64,000 nucleotides of DNA, from contig OW121744.1 of NCBI GenBank assembly GCA_933228675.1, positions 19,946,111 to 20,010,110 on the forward strand, written 5' to 3'. The DNA comes from Stomorhina lunata (Eukaryota > Arthropoda > Insecta > Diptera > Rhiniidae). The position numbers were made by a program, and so were the translations under genes. Within the stretch, counting starts at the first letter, position 1; every line of letters begins with the position of its first letter. The notes beneath the pieces were generated by a model, which searched no databases, was not told the origin of the DNA, and saw only the letters and a program-made list of their open reading frames with translations. Shown here in pieces: positions 1-11,295 of the stretch.

Positions 1-500
1 ATATATCCGTCCATACTTTCTGTGTTTATATTAAATACATGTAAGCAAATTTTTATTAGTTTTTCTCTTTTTGGCTTTTTTTGGGGGGTTTGGTTTATAC
101 ATATATACATATATATATATAAAGAAGTTGTATATCTAGTAGTCAGTCACATTCAGTTGAAAGGATGTGCCCATACATAGGCAAAGCACTTGTGGATGTA
201 TGTTTATATGTCATGAGTTTGTTGGTCTATTTGGCGCTTAATATGCCAAAGTTTAATTTAATTTAATTGAAGTGAATATTTTTTTTGTACATATGCTTGA
301 ATATTAGAAGTTCTTCATATTCTAATATTTTAACTACAGATGAAAAAAGATTAAAATTAAAAAAATATACTTAGAGAAATTTTACTTGAAACATTTCATA
401 GAAAAATTTAGGATATATGGAAATTTTCAGTAAAAAATTGACGATATCTTGAATTCTAAAAAAAAATTACGATATCTCTAAAACTATGTTCTATAAAACT
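1..500. other. AT-rich spacer, no gene seen
   Basis: AT-rich unique-looking sequence with short tatata runs near 105-120 and poly-T stretches. I see no ORF with coding character and no RNA gene. From about 400 onward it grades into degenerate copies of the A/T-rich satellite that follows. Confidence 0.6.
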
Positions 501-519
501 TATCTTATTATAATTGTTT

Positions 520-985
520 TTTTTTGAACCGAAAATTTTTCTATAAAAATTTTTAACCAAACATTTTTCTATAAAAATTTTTAAGCGAAAATTTTTCCAT
601 AAAAATTTTTCAAAGAAAAATTTTCTATAAAAAATTTTGAACTGAAAGATTTTCTATAAACATTTTTAACCGAAAATTATTCAATAAAAATCCTTAACCG
701 AAAATTTTTCTATAAAAATTTTAAACCGAAAATTTTTCTATAAAAATTTTTAACCAAAAATTTTTCTATAAAAATTTTTAACCGAAAATTTTTCTATAAA
801 AATTTTTAACCGAAAATTTTTCTATAAAAATTTTAAACCGAAAATTTTTCTATAAAAATTTTAAACCGAAAATTTTTCTATAAAAATTTTAAACCGAAAA
901 TTTTTCTATAAAAATTTTTAACCGAAAATTTTTCAATAAAAATTTTGAACCGAAAATTTTTCAATAAAAATTTTTAACCGAAAGT
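520..985. repeat. Satellite A: ~28-bp AT-rich tandem array
   Basis: About 16 copies of a monomer of about 28 bp. Each consists of aaccgaaaatttttc followed by tataaaaattttt, with point changes and some length changes. The array runs into the 31-bp satellite at about 985, and a few of its units reappear at 1147-1260 inside that array, so the two families are interleaved. It is non-coding. The monomer shares its tata plus A-run plus T-run core with the other 28-32-bp satellites of the window. Confidence 0.85.
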
Positions 986-2345
986 TTTTATAAAAAACTT
1001 AACGATATCGCTAAGGTTTTATAGAATACTTAACGACATCGTTAAGTTATTATAGAAAACTTAACGATATCGTTAAGTTTTTATAGAAAACTTTACGATA
1101 TCGTTAAGTTTTTATAGAAAACTTTACGATATCGTTAAGTTTTCATGGATTTTTCTATAAAAATTTTTAAACGAAAATTTTTCAATAAAAATTTTGAACC
1201 GAAAATTTTTCAATAAAAATTTCGAACCGAAAATTTTTCAATAAAAATTTTTAACCGAAAGTTTTTATAAAAAACTTAACGATATCGTTAAGTTTTTATA
1301 GAAAACTTTACGATATCGTTAAGTTTTTATAGAAAACTTAATGATATGGTTAAATCTTTATAGAAAACTTAACGATATCGTCAAGTTTTTATTGAAAACT
1401 TGACGATATCGTTAAGTTTTTTTAGAAAACTTAACGATGTTGTTAAGTTTTCATAGAAAACTTAACGATATCGTTAAGTTTTTTTAGAAAACTTAACGAT
1501 ATCGTTAAGTTTTTATAGAAAACTTAACGATATCGTTGAGTTTTTATAGAAAACTTAACGATATCGTTAAGTTTTTATAGAAAACTTAACGATATCGTTA
1601 AGTTTTTATAGAAAACTTAACGATATCGTTAAGTTTTTATAGAAAACTTAACGATATCGTTAAGTTTTTATAGAAAACTTAACGATATCGTTAAGTTTTT
1701 ATAGAAAACTTAACGATATCGTTAAGTTTTTATAGAAAACTTAACGATATCGTTAAGTTTTTATAGAAAACTTAACGATATCGTTAAGTTTTTATAGAAA
1801 ACTTAACGATATCGTTAAGTTTTTATAGAAAACTTAACGATATCGTTAAGTTTTTATAGAAAACTTAACGATATCGTTAAGTTTTTATAGAAAACTTAAC
1901 GATATCGTTAAGTTTTTATAGAAAACTTAACGATATCGTTAAGTTTTTATAGAAAACTTAACGATATCGTTAAGTTTTTATAGAAAACTTAACGATATCG
2001 TTAAGTTTTTATAGAAAACTTAACGATATCGTTAAGTTTTTATAGAAAACTTAACGATATCGTTAAGTTTTTATAGAAAACTTAACGATATCGTTAAGTT
2101 TTTATAGAAAACTTAACGATATCGATTAGTTTCTATAGAAAATTTAACGATATCGATTAGTTTCTATAGAAAACTTAACGATAACGTTTAGTTTCTATAG
2201 AAAACTTAACGATATCGTTTAGTTTCTATAGAAAACTTAACGATATCGTTAAGTTTTTATAGGAAACTTAACGATATTATTAAGTTTTTATAGAAAACTT
2301 AACGATATTTTTAAATTTTTATAGAAAACTTAACGATATCGTTAA
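986..2345. repeat. Satellite B: 31-bp tandem array with a palindromic core
   Basis: About 40 copies of a 31-bp monomer, nearly perfect between about 1440 and 2120 and degenerate at both ends. Each monomer contains the self-complementary 20-mer acttaacgatatcgttaagt, and the palindrome extends to 26 bp with flanking aaa and ttt. The spacer between palindromes is built on ttatag. The GATATC at the centre is an EcoRV site, so the array should be cut into 31-bp steps. Variant units near 2120-2220 read cgattagtttc or cgtttagtttc. No coding potential is supported. Confidence 0.95.
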
Positions 2346-3692
2346 ATTTTCCAAAAAGCCTTTCAGTTAAGTTTGTCATAAAGATTTAAAAACTAATTAA
2401 AAATTTCATACCAAAATTACTGAAGATTTTTTATAATAAAATTAAGCACTTCAAAAGCTATAACCAGGAAAAATTTTTTTGTTACTGTATTTTATTCTTC
2501 TCCTATTTTTCTTTTCCATCTAATCAGGCCCACTTTTGCTCCAATTGACTTAAAATTGTTCCATTATAAAATCAAATGTTTGTTATTTAAACTAATTACT
2601 ATTTCAATACGTTACTTAACTTGTGGTGGCGATAATGCGGCTGATTCCTCAATTGCTAATTAGACGAAAATAAATTACATTTATACTCATTATTACAGCC
2701 ATCACCACCACCACTAAGACCACTACGGCAATTCGACTACGTCAGAGCTAAAAGAAACCACAGAGTTTTACATTTCCAAACCTGTCATGGCCTATTGGTT
2801 TCTTTAAAATCCACTTCGTTCCAATTTGATTCGTTCGTTTTGTTTTTGTTTTTACTTTGCCCATCCCAACAAGGAATCAGTTCAATTAGGTTTATCCATT
2901 GTAAACCTAGGAGCGATGTTGTTGACGATGATGGTTTCTCTGTTTAAATCAATTGGCCTGTATAAAAATTGAGTATAAAATCAGTTGGTATTCAGTTACC
3001 TGTAACGAGATAAAATTAAATGGTTTTTTAAATGTTTGAAATTGGAAATTGACATTTAATTAAAATTTTATTGATAGAAATTGAGAGTAGAGGAGAAATT
3101 GTTTTAAATCTTTGTTGCTAATATGGCAAGGATTTGTTGTGCAAGAATGTTAGTGAACCTTCTTTGATACAAATTTTATGATATTGGTTATCTTCCTATG
3201 GAAATTTTATAATATCGCAAAATTTTTATAGAATTAATTTAAGTTTTATTTTTAAAATCGTATTTTGTAGAAAAATATTTTCAATAAATATCGTAATTTA
3301 TTTATAGAATTACAATATTTTTTTCAAAGAGAAATATACCATATCGTAGATTTTTTATAAAAAAATTATGATATCGAATTTTTGTCATAGCAAAATTTAC
3401 GATATCATAATTTTATAATGAAAAAATGTATGACATCGTTAAAATTATTTTATAAAATTTTCTAAATCTTTAAATTTTCTTAGTAAAACCCACCAAAAAT
3501 TTTTAAATTTCATATAAAAATATAAATTTCATAGAAATTTGAAAATATTTGAAATTTACATAAAATAAGATATAGCTTAGAGCTTCAATTACGCTGGACA
3601 ATAGCAGTAATTAAATTGTCCTCAAATACAAGCTTTTTTTTTAATTTTTAAAACGATTCAAAAAACATTTCAAAATTTTGGAATTTTAAAAA
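2346..3692. other. Spacer, mixed complexity, no gene recognised
   Basis: The part at 2600-2960 is the least AT-rich and least repetitive stretch outside the retrotransposon, with a small ccatcaccaccaccact motif near 2700. It could be intronic or intergenic single-copy DNA. No ORF of convincing length occurs on either strand. From about 3180 to 3560 there are scattered degenerate units containing gatatcg and tttatag, apparently eroded relatives of satellite B. Confidence 0.55.
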
Positions 3693-3900
3693 AGTGGTTG
3701 TCGTAGTAAGTTCACTATATCTTGAAAACTACTTGCCCAATTTTATTGAAAAATACGCTAATGGATTAAAAACATAATTATCCTTAAGATATGTTCTAAC
3801 ATGATTTTGTGTGATATACGGTTTTGGAGTTATTTACTTCTGAATGTAAGAAAAAAGATTTTGGACAAAATCGAAAAAAAAATGTATTTTTTCCAAAAAT
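3693..3900 (+). repeat. Dispersed repeat copy 1 (matches 61747-61950)
   Basis: This stretch aligns by eye with 61747-61950. Shared anchors are ggttgtc, tcttgaaaa, acttg, aatacg/aataca, taatggatta/aaatggatta, ttaaga, gttctaa and gagttatttac, in the same order and spacing. Both copies lie just upstream (about 100-200 bp) of an A/T-rich 30-bp satellite array of the ctatagaaaattttt type. This suggests that repeat and array belong to one composite element. I do not recognise the family. Confidence 0.6.
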
Positions 3901-4098
3901 TCAAAAAAAAAATAGTAGATAGCAAAAACTTACCATCGAAATTCGACACTGGTAAAGCTCTGAATCTTTCAAACGATATTAGTTTGATATCATGAAAATC
4001 TATCAATTTGTAGTGATTGTTTTGATTTTTGAAAATACCCAATTCTTAGCCAAAAATTTGTCATGTAAAAACAATTATTTAAAAAAAATTACAAAAGG

Positions 4099-4990
4099 TC
4101 ACAATTTTAAAGATACCAAAATTTTTCTATAGAAAATTTTTGGTATCAAAATTTTTCTATAGAAAATTTTTGGTATCAAAATTTTTCTATAGAAAATTTT
4201 TGGTATCAAAATTTTTCTATAGAAAATTTTTGGTATCAAAATTTTTCTATAGAAAATTTTTGGTATCAAAATTTTTCTATAGAAAATTTTTGGTATCAAA
4301 ATTTTTCTATAGAAAATTTTTGGTATCAAAATTTTTCTATAGAAAATTTTTGGTATCAAAATTTTTCTATAGAAAATTTTTGGTATCAAGATTTTTCTAT
4401 AGAAAATTTTTGGTATCAAAATTTTTCCATAGAAAATTGTTGGTATCAAAATTTTTCTATAGAAAATTGTTGGTATCAAAATTTTTCTATAGAAAATTTT
4501 TGCTATCAAAATTTTTCTATTGAAAATTTTTGGTATCAAAATTTTTCTATAGAAAATTTTTGGTATCAAAATTTTTCTATAGAAAATTTTTGGTATCAAA
4601 ATGTTTCTATAGAAAATTTTTGGTATCAAAATTTTTCTATAGAAAATTTTTGGTATCAAAGTTTTTCTATAGAAAATTTTTGGTATCAAGATTTTTCTAT
4701 AGAAAATTTTTGCTATCAAAATTTTTCTATAGAAAATTTGTATATATAATTTTTATAGAAAATTTTGTTAGTAAAAATTTTCTATAGAAAATTTTTGGTG
4801 TCAAAATTTTTCTATAGAACATTTTTGGTGTCAAAATTTTTCTATAGAAAATTTTTGGTATCAAAACTTTTCTATAGAAAATTTTTGGTATCAAAATTTT
4901 TCTATAGAAAATTTTTGGTATCAAAATTTTTCTACAGAAAATTTTTCTATAGAAAATTTTAAGTATCAAAATTTTTCCTTAGAAAATTTT
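4099..4990 (+). repeat. Satellite C: 30-bp tandem array (tttggtatcaaaattttt / ctatagaaaa)
   Basis: About 29 copies of a 30-bp monomer, almost perfect from 4111 to 4740. Each copy is made of ttttctatagaaaa (a 14-bp palindrome) plus tttttggtatcaaaa. Because 30 is divisible by 3, the array stays open in several frames on both strands (repeats of KFFYRKFLVS or KIFYRKILIP). This is a consequence of the period, not evidence of a gene. Degeneracy increases after about 4740. Confidence 0.95.
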
Positions 4991-5577
4991 TGGGTTAAAC
5001 ATTTTTCAATAGAAAATTTTTACTAACAAAATTGTTTTTATAGAAAGATTTTAGTATTAATATTTTTTTGAGGCAAATTTTTGGTACCAACAATTTTCTA
5101 TTGAAACATTTTAATAGCAAAAATTTGCCACAGAAAAATTTTGTTAATAAAAATTGTCTATGTTTAGAATTTTCTAAAGAAAAAATTTTGATACCAAAAA
5201 TTTTCTATAGAAAAATTATGATAAAAAAAATTTTCTATATAAAAATTTTGATAACAAAAATTCTTCTATAGAAAAATTTTGATACCAAAAATTTTCTTTA
5301 GAAAAATTTTGATACCAAAAATTTTCGTTAGAAAAATTTTAAAACCAAAAATTTTTTATAGAAAAATTTTGATACCAAAAATTTTCGTTAGAAAAATTTT
5401 AAAACCAAAAATTTTTTATAGAAAAATTTTGATACCAAAAATTTTCTATAGAAAATTTTTTAAACCAAAAACTTTTGGTAGTAAAATTTCAAAAACAAAA
5501 ATTTTCTAAAGAAAAATTTTGAAAATTTTGTAGTAAAATTTTGAAAACAAAGATTTTCTAAAAAAAATTTTTGATAC
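4991..5577 (-). repeat. Satellite C in inverted orientation, degenerate
   Basis: From about 5160 the same monomer appears in the opposite sense (gataccaaaaattttc, tatagaaaaatttt), with many substitutions such as ttcgttag and ttttttatag. The orientation switch falls in the scrambled stretch 4990-5160. The array is broken at 5577 by the BEL retrotransposon and resumes at 17354 with the same phase and orientation. Confidence 0.85.
5573..5577. other. Left target-site duplication (gatac)
   Basis: The five bases gatac immediately precede the 5' LTR and are repeated right after the 3' LTR at 17354-17358. Five bp is typical of BEL/Pao integration. The target was the gatacc segment of the satellite C monomer. 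Confidence 0.93.
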
Positions 5578-6004
5578 TGTTAATGCCAAAAGATCCTTTT
5601 TAGTCTTTGGCATTAATATCAGTGATGGGCAAATAATTCCTATTTGTTCATTATATATGAAAGCTAATTGTTGCAAAATCGCCCTGTCTCTTTCCCTCAA
5701 AAACGCCTAAACCCTAATGTCAAAACGGTCAAATGTCTAACAGGCTGCTTCCGTTTTGGCCTTGTCCAAATCTCACTCTTATATTTTCAACTCCCAACGA
5801 GAAAGGTAATTAGCTCAATAAAAATTACAATTTGTCCATTTTCCACAACTAATTAAATTTTGTGTTTATATTTCTTTTCCGAATATTAATGGTTTGTATG
5901 CTTGCTGAGCAAACGATACAAAAACCCACCCCTATTTTTGGATAATTCATAAGAGAACTGATCTGAATATTTCCCACCAGATAACTTGTGTCCTCACCCA
6001 ATCA
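5578..6004 (+). repeat. 5' LTR of the BEL element
   Basis: It begins TGTTAATGCC and ends CACCCAATCA, is 427 bp long, and has no difference I could find from 16927-17353. It contains a TATATA stretch at 5652-5657 that could serve as a promoter element and an AATAAA polyadenylation signal at 5817-5822. The first 39 bp form an inverted repeat: ttaatgccaaa at 5580-5590 pairs with tttggcattaa at 5606-5616. A short open frame inside the LTR occurs identically in both copies and is not regarded as a gene. Confidence 0.96.
5580..5616 (+). promoter_or_regulatory. Hairpin at the 5' edge of the LTR
   Basis: A perfect 11-bp inverted repeat (ttaatgccaaa / tttggcattaa) with a 15-nt loop starts two bases inside the LTR. 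The same structure lies at 16929-16965 in the 3' LTR. It could be an integrase-recognised end structure, or an RNA stem in the 3' end of the transcript. Its role is inference. Confidence 0.6.
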
Positions 6005-6006
6005 TT

Positions 6007-6024
6007 TGGTCCTTCGAACCGGAT
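6007..6024 (+). promoter_or_regulatory. tRNA primer-binding site
   Basis: TGGTCCTTCGAACCGGAT lies 2 nt after the LTR end. TGG is complementary to a tRNA 3' CCA, and TTCGAACC is complementary to the T-arm GGTTCGAA. This is the expected place and form for the minus-strand primer site of an LTR retrotransposon. I cannot assign the tRNA isotype without a tRNA set. Confidence 0.9.
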
Positions 6025-8196
6025 AGGAAATATTGGATAAACTCTGTGGATTATATTTGATAGCTCCATATAGATCTAAAATATCTACACTAATTTGCTT
6101 TAAGTTGCTCTTTGTCTCCAAATCACTTATTACAAGGTACGTTATGCTATTTGCTTCGATTTTTAAATAGTCCAAAAAGTGCATTTGCTTAAAGCTCATA
6201 GAAGCGACATTTTGTTAGTTTTATTTTCTGCTACAAACCGCGTGTAGCCTTCATAAAATAATTATTTGCATTTAAAATAATACATTTATTAGAAATTAAT
6301 TTAAAAAAAATATATATATATAAAATATATTGGTGAAATAATCATAAAAGAATAATTAAATAATCAAAATAATAAAAGAATCAAAATTATTTAAAAGAAA
6401 CGCAAATTCTAAAAATAAAAGAAAATAATTTTAACGCATAAAGAAGACGAAGAAAAAGAAAGAACCAAGGAAATTTATAAAAAGGAAAATAATAAAAAAA
6501 AAAACGCTGATCACTACCAGTCCAGGAAGTCAGTCACATCTATTGGTCGTTTGTTTACTTATTTCTTAAAAGAAAATTATTAATATTATTTCAAAAAAAA
6601 AATATATATGTTAATATATTCTTAATAAAACAAAAGTTCAAAAAAATTATTAAAATTAAAATTACAAAATTTCTTTAAAATATTTTTCGGCGAATTCGTG
6701 ACAATAAACCAAGTTTTAATCTTTCTCATCTTATTCATTCCCCATCATCAATCCTCTCTTCGCTTCTTAGTTCTCCATTTCGGCTGCATGTACGTATAAA
6801 AATTCTTGTTCAATTTTTATCATCCACATTAACAACAGAAACAAGTGATCCATTACTCTTGCTTAAACAATCTGTTCTCTTGAGTGATATTTTAAACTTC
6901 TCTTTGAGTTATTATCGATTATTCTTGTGTGTTACAATATTGCTGTTACTTTTACTTTTTATAAATGTTACCGTGGAGTAATTTACAAAACGTTTAATAT
7001 ATTTGTTACACATTTGAATAAAATAATTAAAACAAATAAAGCTTACAGAAATCATTCAGAATATTCAAAAAAAAAAAGGTTCCTAAAGCAATTAATAACA
7101 GATTAATAAAAAAAAAAAAATTATTGAAAAAAGGAGTTATTTTCCGAAACCATTTTCCGTTTGTGTCATTTAAAGTGGATATTTTTTTAAATTGGAAGTT
7201 CTGAAATCGATTTGTGCTACAAAATTTACGTTTTTTAAAAAATTGTTTAAGAGAAGCTAAAAAAGTTTTAAAACTTATCTACACTACAAAATATTACAAT
7301 TTAGTCCAAAAATACCCTATAATCAGCAACTTATTGTACGATAAAATCTATTTTTTTTTAAATTTTATCTACAAAATCAATAGCAAAATCTACAATTAAA
7401 AAATCAAATAATACAGTCCATATTACCATTCCTAAAACTAAATAAAATGTTTTTTATTCTAATAATTAATAAATAAAGCATGCACAACATTTTACAACAG
7501 TCTACATCATAAAAAATCAATATATTAAAACAAAATTTATTCTAAATAAAAATCTAAAGTAATTGAAATATATAACTACACATAAAGGTAAATATAATAC
7601 ACTCTATTTTTTTATATATTTCAAAATTTGTGGGTTTATTTATTTGTGAATAAATTAGTCGTTGTTAATTTGTTTTTCGCTGATTTTTTATTTATTTAAA
7701 AAAAATTTTCCCCACATTTTTTGTCGAACAAATTTCTCAACGGAAACACTGTTTTTTTTTATTCCTACTTGTTGTTGTAAATTCCATTGAAACCAATTGG
7801 AGACTTGCTCTTTATTGGAAAGACATAAAGAAACAGGCACAGTGGGTCAGTTATATATTTTTTTCAACAAAATTATTTGCATTAAAATTAAATCCTTTAC
7901 GATTTCACTTTTTTTAACAACTTTTGAAACAACTTCCAATTGGTATAAATTTTTTTTTAAATTTAATATTTTTTTTGATTTGAGAGACATTTGCTTTTCC
8001 AATATGTTATAATATTTTTCCAAATTAATGCAAAATCCTTTGCGTTATAAATACAATTTTTTTTTAAAAAACCTTAATTCAGTTTTAAATTTTTATAATC
8101 GAATTTTAGCCTTTTATAATCGGTTTTTGGATTTTTTCTTAAACAAATTAAATCGTTTTTGAAATTTATTACAGTTTCTTTTCCTGGGGGAAGTGA
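6025..8196 (+). other. Long AT-rich leader of the BEL element
   Basis: About 2.2 kb of untranslated leader before the duplicated segment. It is very A/T rich, with many short A runs and no ORF of coding character on either strand. It presumably holds packaging and dimerisation signals, but none can be identified by eye. Confidence 0.7.
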
Positions 8197-9745
8197 CATA
8201 AGGTCATATGGTATCATAAAAACTGTCCATAAATAAAAGGTGAATGACATTCAGATCTTGACGAATAGCTGATGGTTAGCAAACAAAAAAAAAATACGTT
8301 ATTCGACAATAAAAGCCAGTTTTCGTACTAAATTTTGATTTTTCAAACCCAATTTTCTAGGAACTTGCCCCATAGTGCAATCAATCTCGATATCTCAAAA
8401 TTATTAATATTTGGCGTACAATTTTAGCGAAAAATTTCTTATTTTTGTTAATAAAACCAAATATTTTCTGATTTTTTTTCAATAGTTTCGAGAAAAATAT
8501 TCAACTTCGGAAATCTTTTTAGAATCGCTGCTGAATTTCTTCCAGAATCTCCATATTTGATTTGGCGTCGACAATTTCGTACCATTATTGTATAGATATT
8601 GTCAATTTTCTTTATAGCTGGAAAGATTTTCTGCAGATTTCAAAGATTTATTTCAATTCAATATTTTTACTATCATTTGAATATTTTCACTTTGCATAAA
8701 ATTTTGAGAGAGAGATTTAGTGGGTTTGCCTTCTTAACTGGTTTTGTTTTTGTTATTCTCTTTCTCCATCTAACTTTTGTGTTCTTAATTTGTTTGAGCA
8801 TCAACACGTAAGTTCAAAAATGTCCTTAGATAATTTTATTCGCCTTTCTGACAGCCTTGTCGAATTCGAGGCTGATTTGTCCGATAACCAGTTTCCTTTG
8901 TCTTCGACACATGCTTTGGAAGTTCATCGCGCTGAACTCAAGGCAAGCTGGGGTCAAATCAAGCTAGCCTACGACAAGTGCCTCCGGGAACTAGAAAAAG
9001 AAGCTCGTGACAACGAAGAGCCCGTTGATTTGGAAACAATTAAAACTAAGTACAAAAGTACGTACATCACTTTCTGCAACTGCTTAACGAAGTTGTATGA
9101 AATCGCTGATAGTCTCCGAACTCCTGCAACTACACGTAGTGTAACTAGTCCAACTGACACCCTAGTTTTTTCTAGTACTTCTCAGGGCACCAGATTTCCA
9201 AATCACACCTCTTCCAATCCACAAAGTCATGCTTCATCTAGTTCCCACAGCTTTCATTTGCCTCCAGTCGAAATTGACAATTTTCATGGTGATTACGCTT
9301 CCTGGCCGACATTTCGCGACATGTTTACGGCAGTTGTGTCGAACTCTAAAGCTAGTTCTGTCGAAAAGTTGTTCTTTTTGACACATAAGACTAGGGGGGA
9401 GGCCAGGGAGATCGTTAAAAAGAGTCCACTCACCAATGAAGGTTTCGACATGGCTTGGAGGGATTTGTGCGTCCGTTTCGAAAATAGAAGAGTCCTAATA
9501 AATGGTCAGTTGAAGATCCTTTTCAACATCCAGGCCATTAATTCTGAGTCAGGAAAGGCACTTAAGCAAATTCAAAGGGATATTAACTCCTGTATATCTA
9601 TTCTCCAGTTGTATCAGATAGACGTGTCCAGTTGGGACCCAATTTTTGTCTTTATATGCACGAACAAGCTACCTGAGACAACATTGACGTTGTGGGAACA
9701 AGAGTTGAAAGACAAAACCTCTATTCCCAAGTGGTCGGAACTTAA
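8197..9745 (+). repeat. Tandem duplication, copy 1 (leader end plus 5' gag)
   Basis: This 1,549-bp segment is repeated at 9747-11295 with an offset of 1,550 bp, and I saw no differences when reading the two copies. It covers the last part of the leader, the splice-donor-like GTAAGT, the gag start codon and 308 codons of gag. The copies are joined by a single unmatched t at 9746. The flanks show no shared sequence that would explain the junction. Confidence 0.93.
8808..8813 (+). promoter_or_regulatory. Splice donor-like GTAAGT, copy 1
   Basis: CAC|GTAAGT, a perfect match to the 5' splice-site core, lies 12 nt before the first gag ATG. It is duplicated at 10358. If used, it would join the leader to a downstream acceptor and skip gag-pol. 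Confidence 0.55.
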
Positions 9746-9782
9746 TCATAAGGTCATATGGTATCATAAAAACTGTCCATAA
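8820..9782 (+). pseudogene. Truncated gag from the first duplication copy
   Basis: The ATG at 8820 opens a frame of 320 codons. It is identical to the first 309 residues of the downstream gag-pol and then runs across the duplication junction into 11 foreign residues (HKVIWYHKNCP) and a stop. It contains the DUF1759-type gag region from about residue 150 (VEIDNFHGDYASWP) but lacks the zinc knuckles. Because it is the first gag ATG on the genomic RNA, it would intercept scanning ribosomes before the full-length gag-pol start at 10370. The frame can be extended upstream only through a TTG; the ATG in context caaaaATGtcc is the better start. Confidence 0.88.
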
Positions 9783-11295
9783 ATAAAAGGTGAATGACAT
9801 TCAGATCTTGACGAATAGCTGATGGTTAGCAAACAAAAAAAAAATACGTTATTCGACAATAAAAGCCAGTTTTCGTACTAAATTTTGATTTTTCAAACCC
9901 AATTTTCTAGGAACTTGCCCCATAGTGCAATCAATCTCGATATCTCAAAATTATTAATATTTGGCGTACAATTTTAGCGAAAAATTTCTTATTTTTGTTA
10001 ATAAAACCAAATATTTTCTGATTTTTTTTCAATAGTTTCGAGAAAAATATTCAACTTCGGAAATCTTTTTAGAATCGCTGCTGAATTTCTTCCAGAATCT
10101 CCATATTTGATTTGGCGTCGACAATTTCGTACCATTATTGTATAGATATTGTCAATTTTCTTTATAGCTGGAAAGATTTTCTGCAGATTTCAAAGATTTA
10201 TTTCAATTCAATATTTTTACTATCATTTGAATATTTTCACTTTGCATAAAATTTTGAGAGAGAGATTTAGTGGGTTTGCCTTCTTAACTGGTTTTGTTTT
10301 TGTTATTCTCTTTCTCCATCTAACTTTTGTGTTCTTAATTTGTTTGAGCATCAACACGTAAGTTCAAAAATGTCCTTAGATAATTTTATTCGCCTTTCTG
10401 ACAGCCTTGTCGAATTCGAGGCTGATTTGTCCGATAACCAGTTTCCTTTGTCTTCGACACATGCTTTGGAAGTTCATCGCGCTGAACTCAAGGCAAGCTG
10501 GGGTCAAATCAAGCTAGCCTACGACAAGTGCCTCCGGGAACTAGAAAAAGAAGCTCGTGACAACGAAGAGCCCGTTGATTTGGAAACAATTAAAACTAAG
10601 TACAAAAGTACGTACATCACTTTCTGCAACTGCTTAACGAAGTTGTATGAAATCGCTGATAGTCTCCGAACTCCTGCAACTACACGTAGTGTAACTAGTC
10701 CAACTGACACCCTAGTTTTTTCTAGTACTTCTCAGGGCACCAGATTTCCAAATCACACCTCTTCCAATCCACAAAGTCATGCTTCATCTAGTTCCCACAG
10801 CTTTCATTTGCCTCCAGTCGAAATTGACAATTTTCATGGTGATTACGCTTCCTGGCCGACATTTCGCGACATGTTTACGGCAGTTGTGTCGAACTCTAAA
10901 GCTAGTTCTGTCGAAAAGTTGTTCTTTTTGACACATAAGACTAGGGGGGAGGCCAGGGAGATCGTTAAAAAGAGTCCACTCACCAATGAAGGTTTCGACA
11001 TGGCTTGGAGGGATTTGTGCGTCCGTTTCGAAAATAGAAGAGTCCTAATAAATGGTCAGTTGAAGATCCTTTTCAACATCCAGGCCATTAATTCTGAGTC
11101 AGGAAAGGCACTTAAGCAAATTCAAAGGGATATTAACTCCTGTATATCTATTCTCCAGTTGTATCAGATAGACGTGTCCAGTTGGGACCCAATTTTTGTC
11201 TTTATATGCACGAACAAGCTACCTGAGACAACATTGACGTTGTGGGAACAAGAGTTGAAAGACAAAACCTCTATTCCCAAGTGGTCGGAACTTAA
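9747..11295 (+). repeat. Tandem duplication, copy 2
   Basis: The second copy of the 1,549-bp segment. It ends in gag, where sequence continues uninterrupted into the zinc-knuckle region, so this is the copy joined to the rest of the element. Confidence 0.93.
10358..10363 (+). promoter_or_regulatory. Splice donor-like GTAAGT before gag
   Basis: CAC|GTAAGT sits 12 nt before the gag-pol ATG at 10370. The position matches a retroviral-style major splice donor that would produce a subgenomic mRNA with the acceptor at 15730-15731. The site is seen in the sequence; its use is inferred. Confidence 0.6.

Noticed and set aside
4099..4787. Frames of 85-206 codons encoding KFFYRKFLVS or KIFYRKILIP repeats
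   Set aside because: The 30-bp satellite is open on both strands. There is no start context, composition or neighbour to support a protein.
5668..5856. 62-codon frame found twice
   Set aside because: It lies inside both LTRs and is repeated only because the LTRs are identical.
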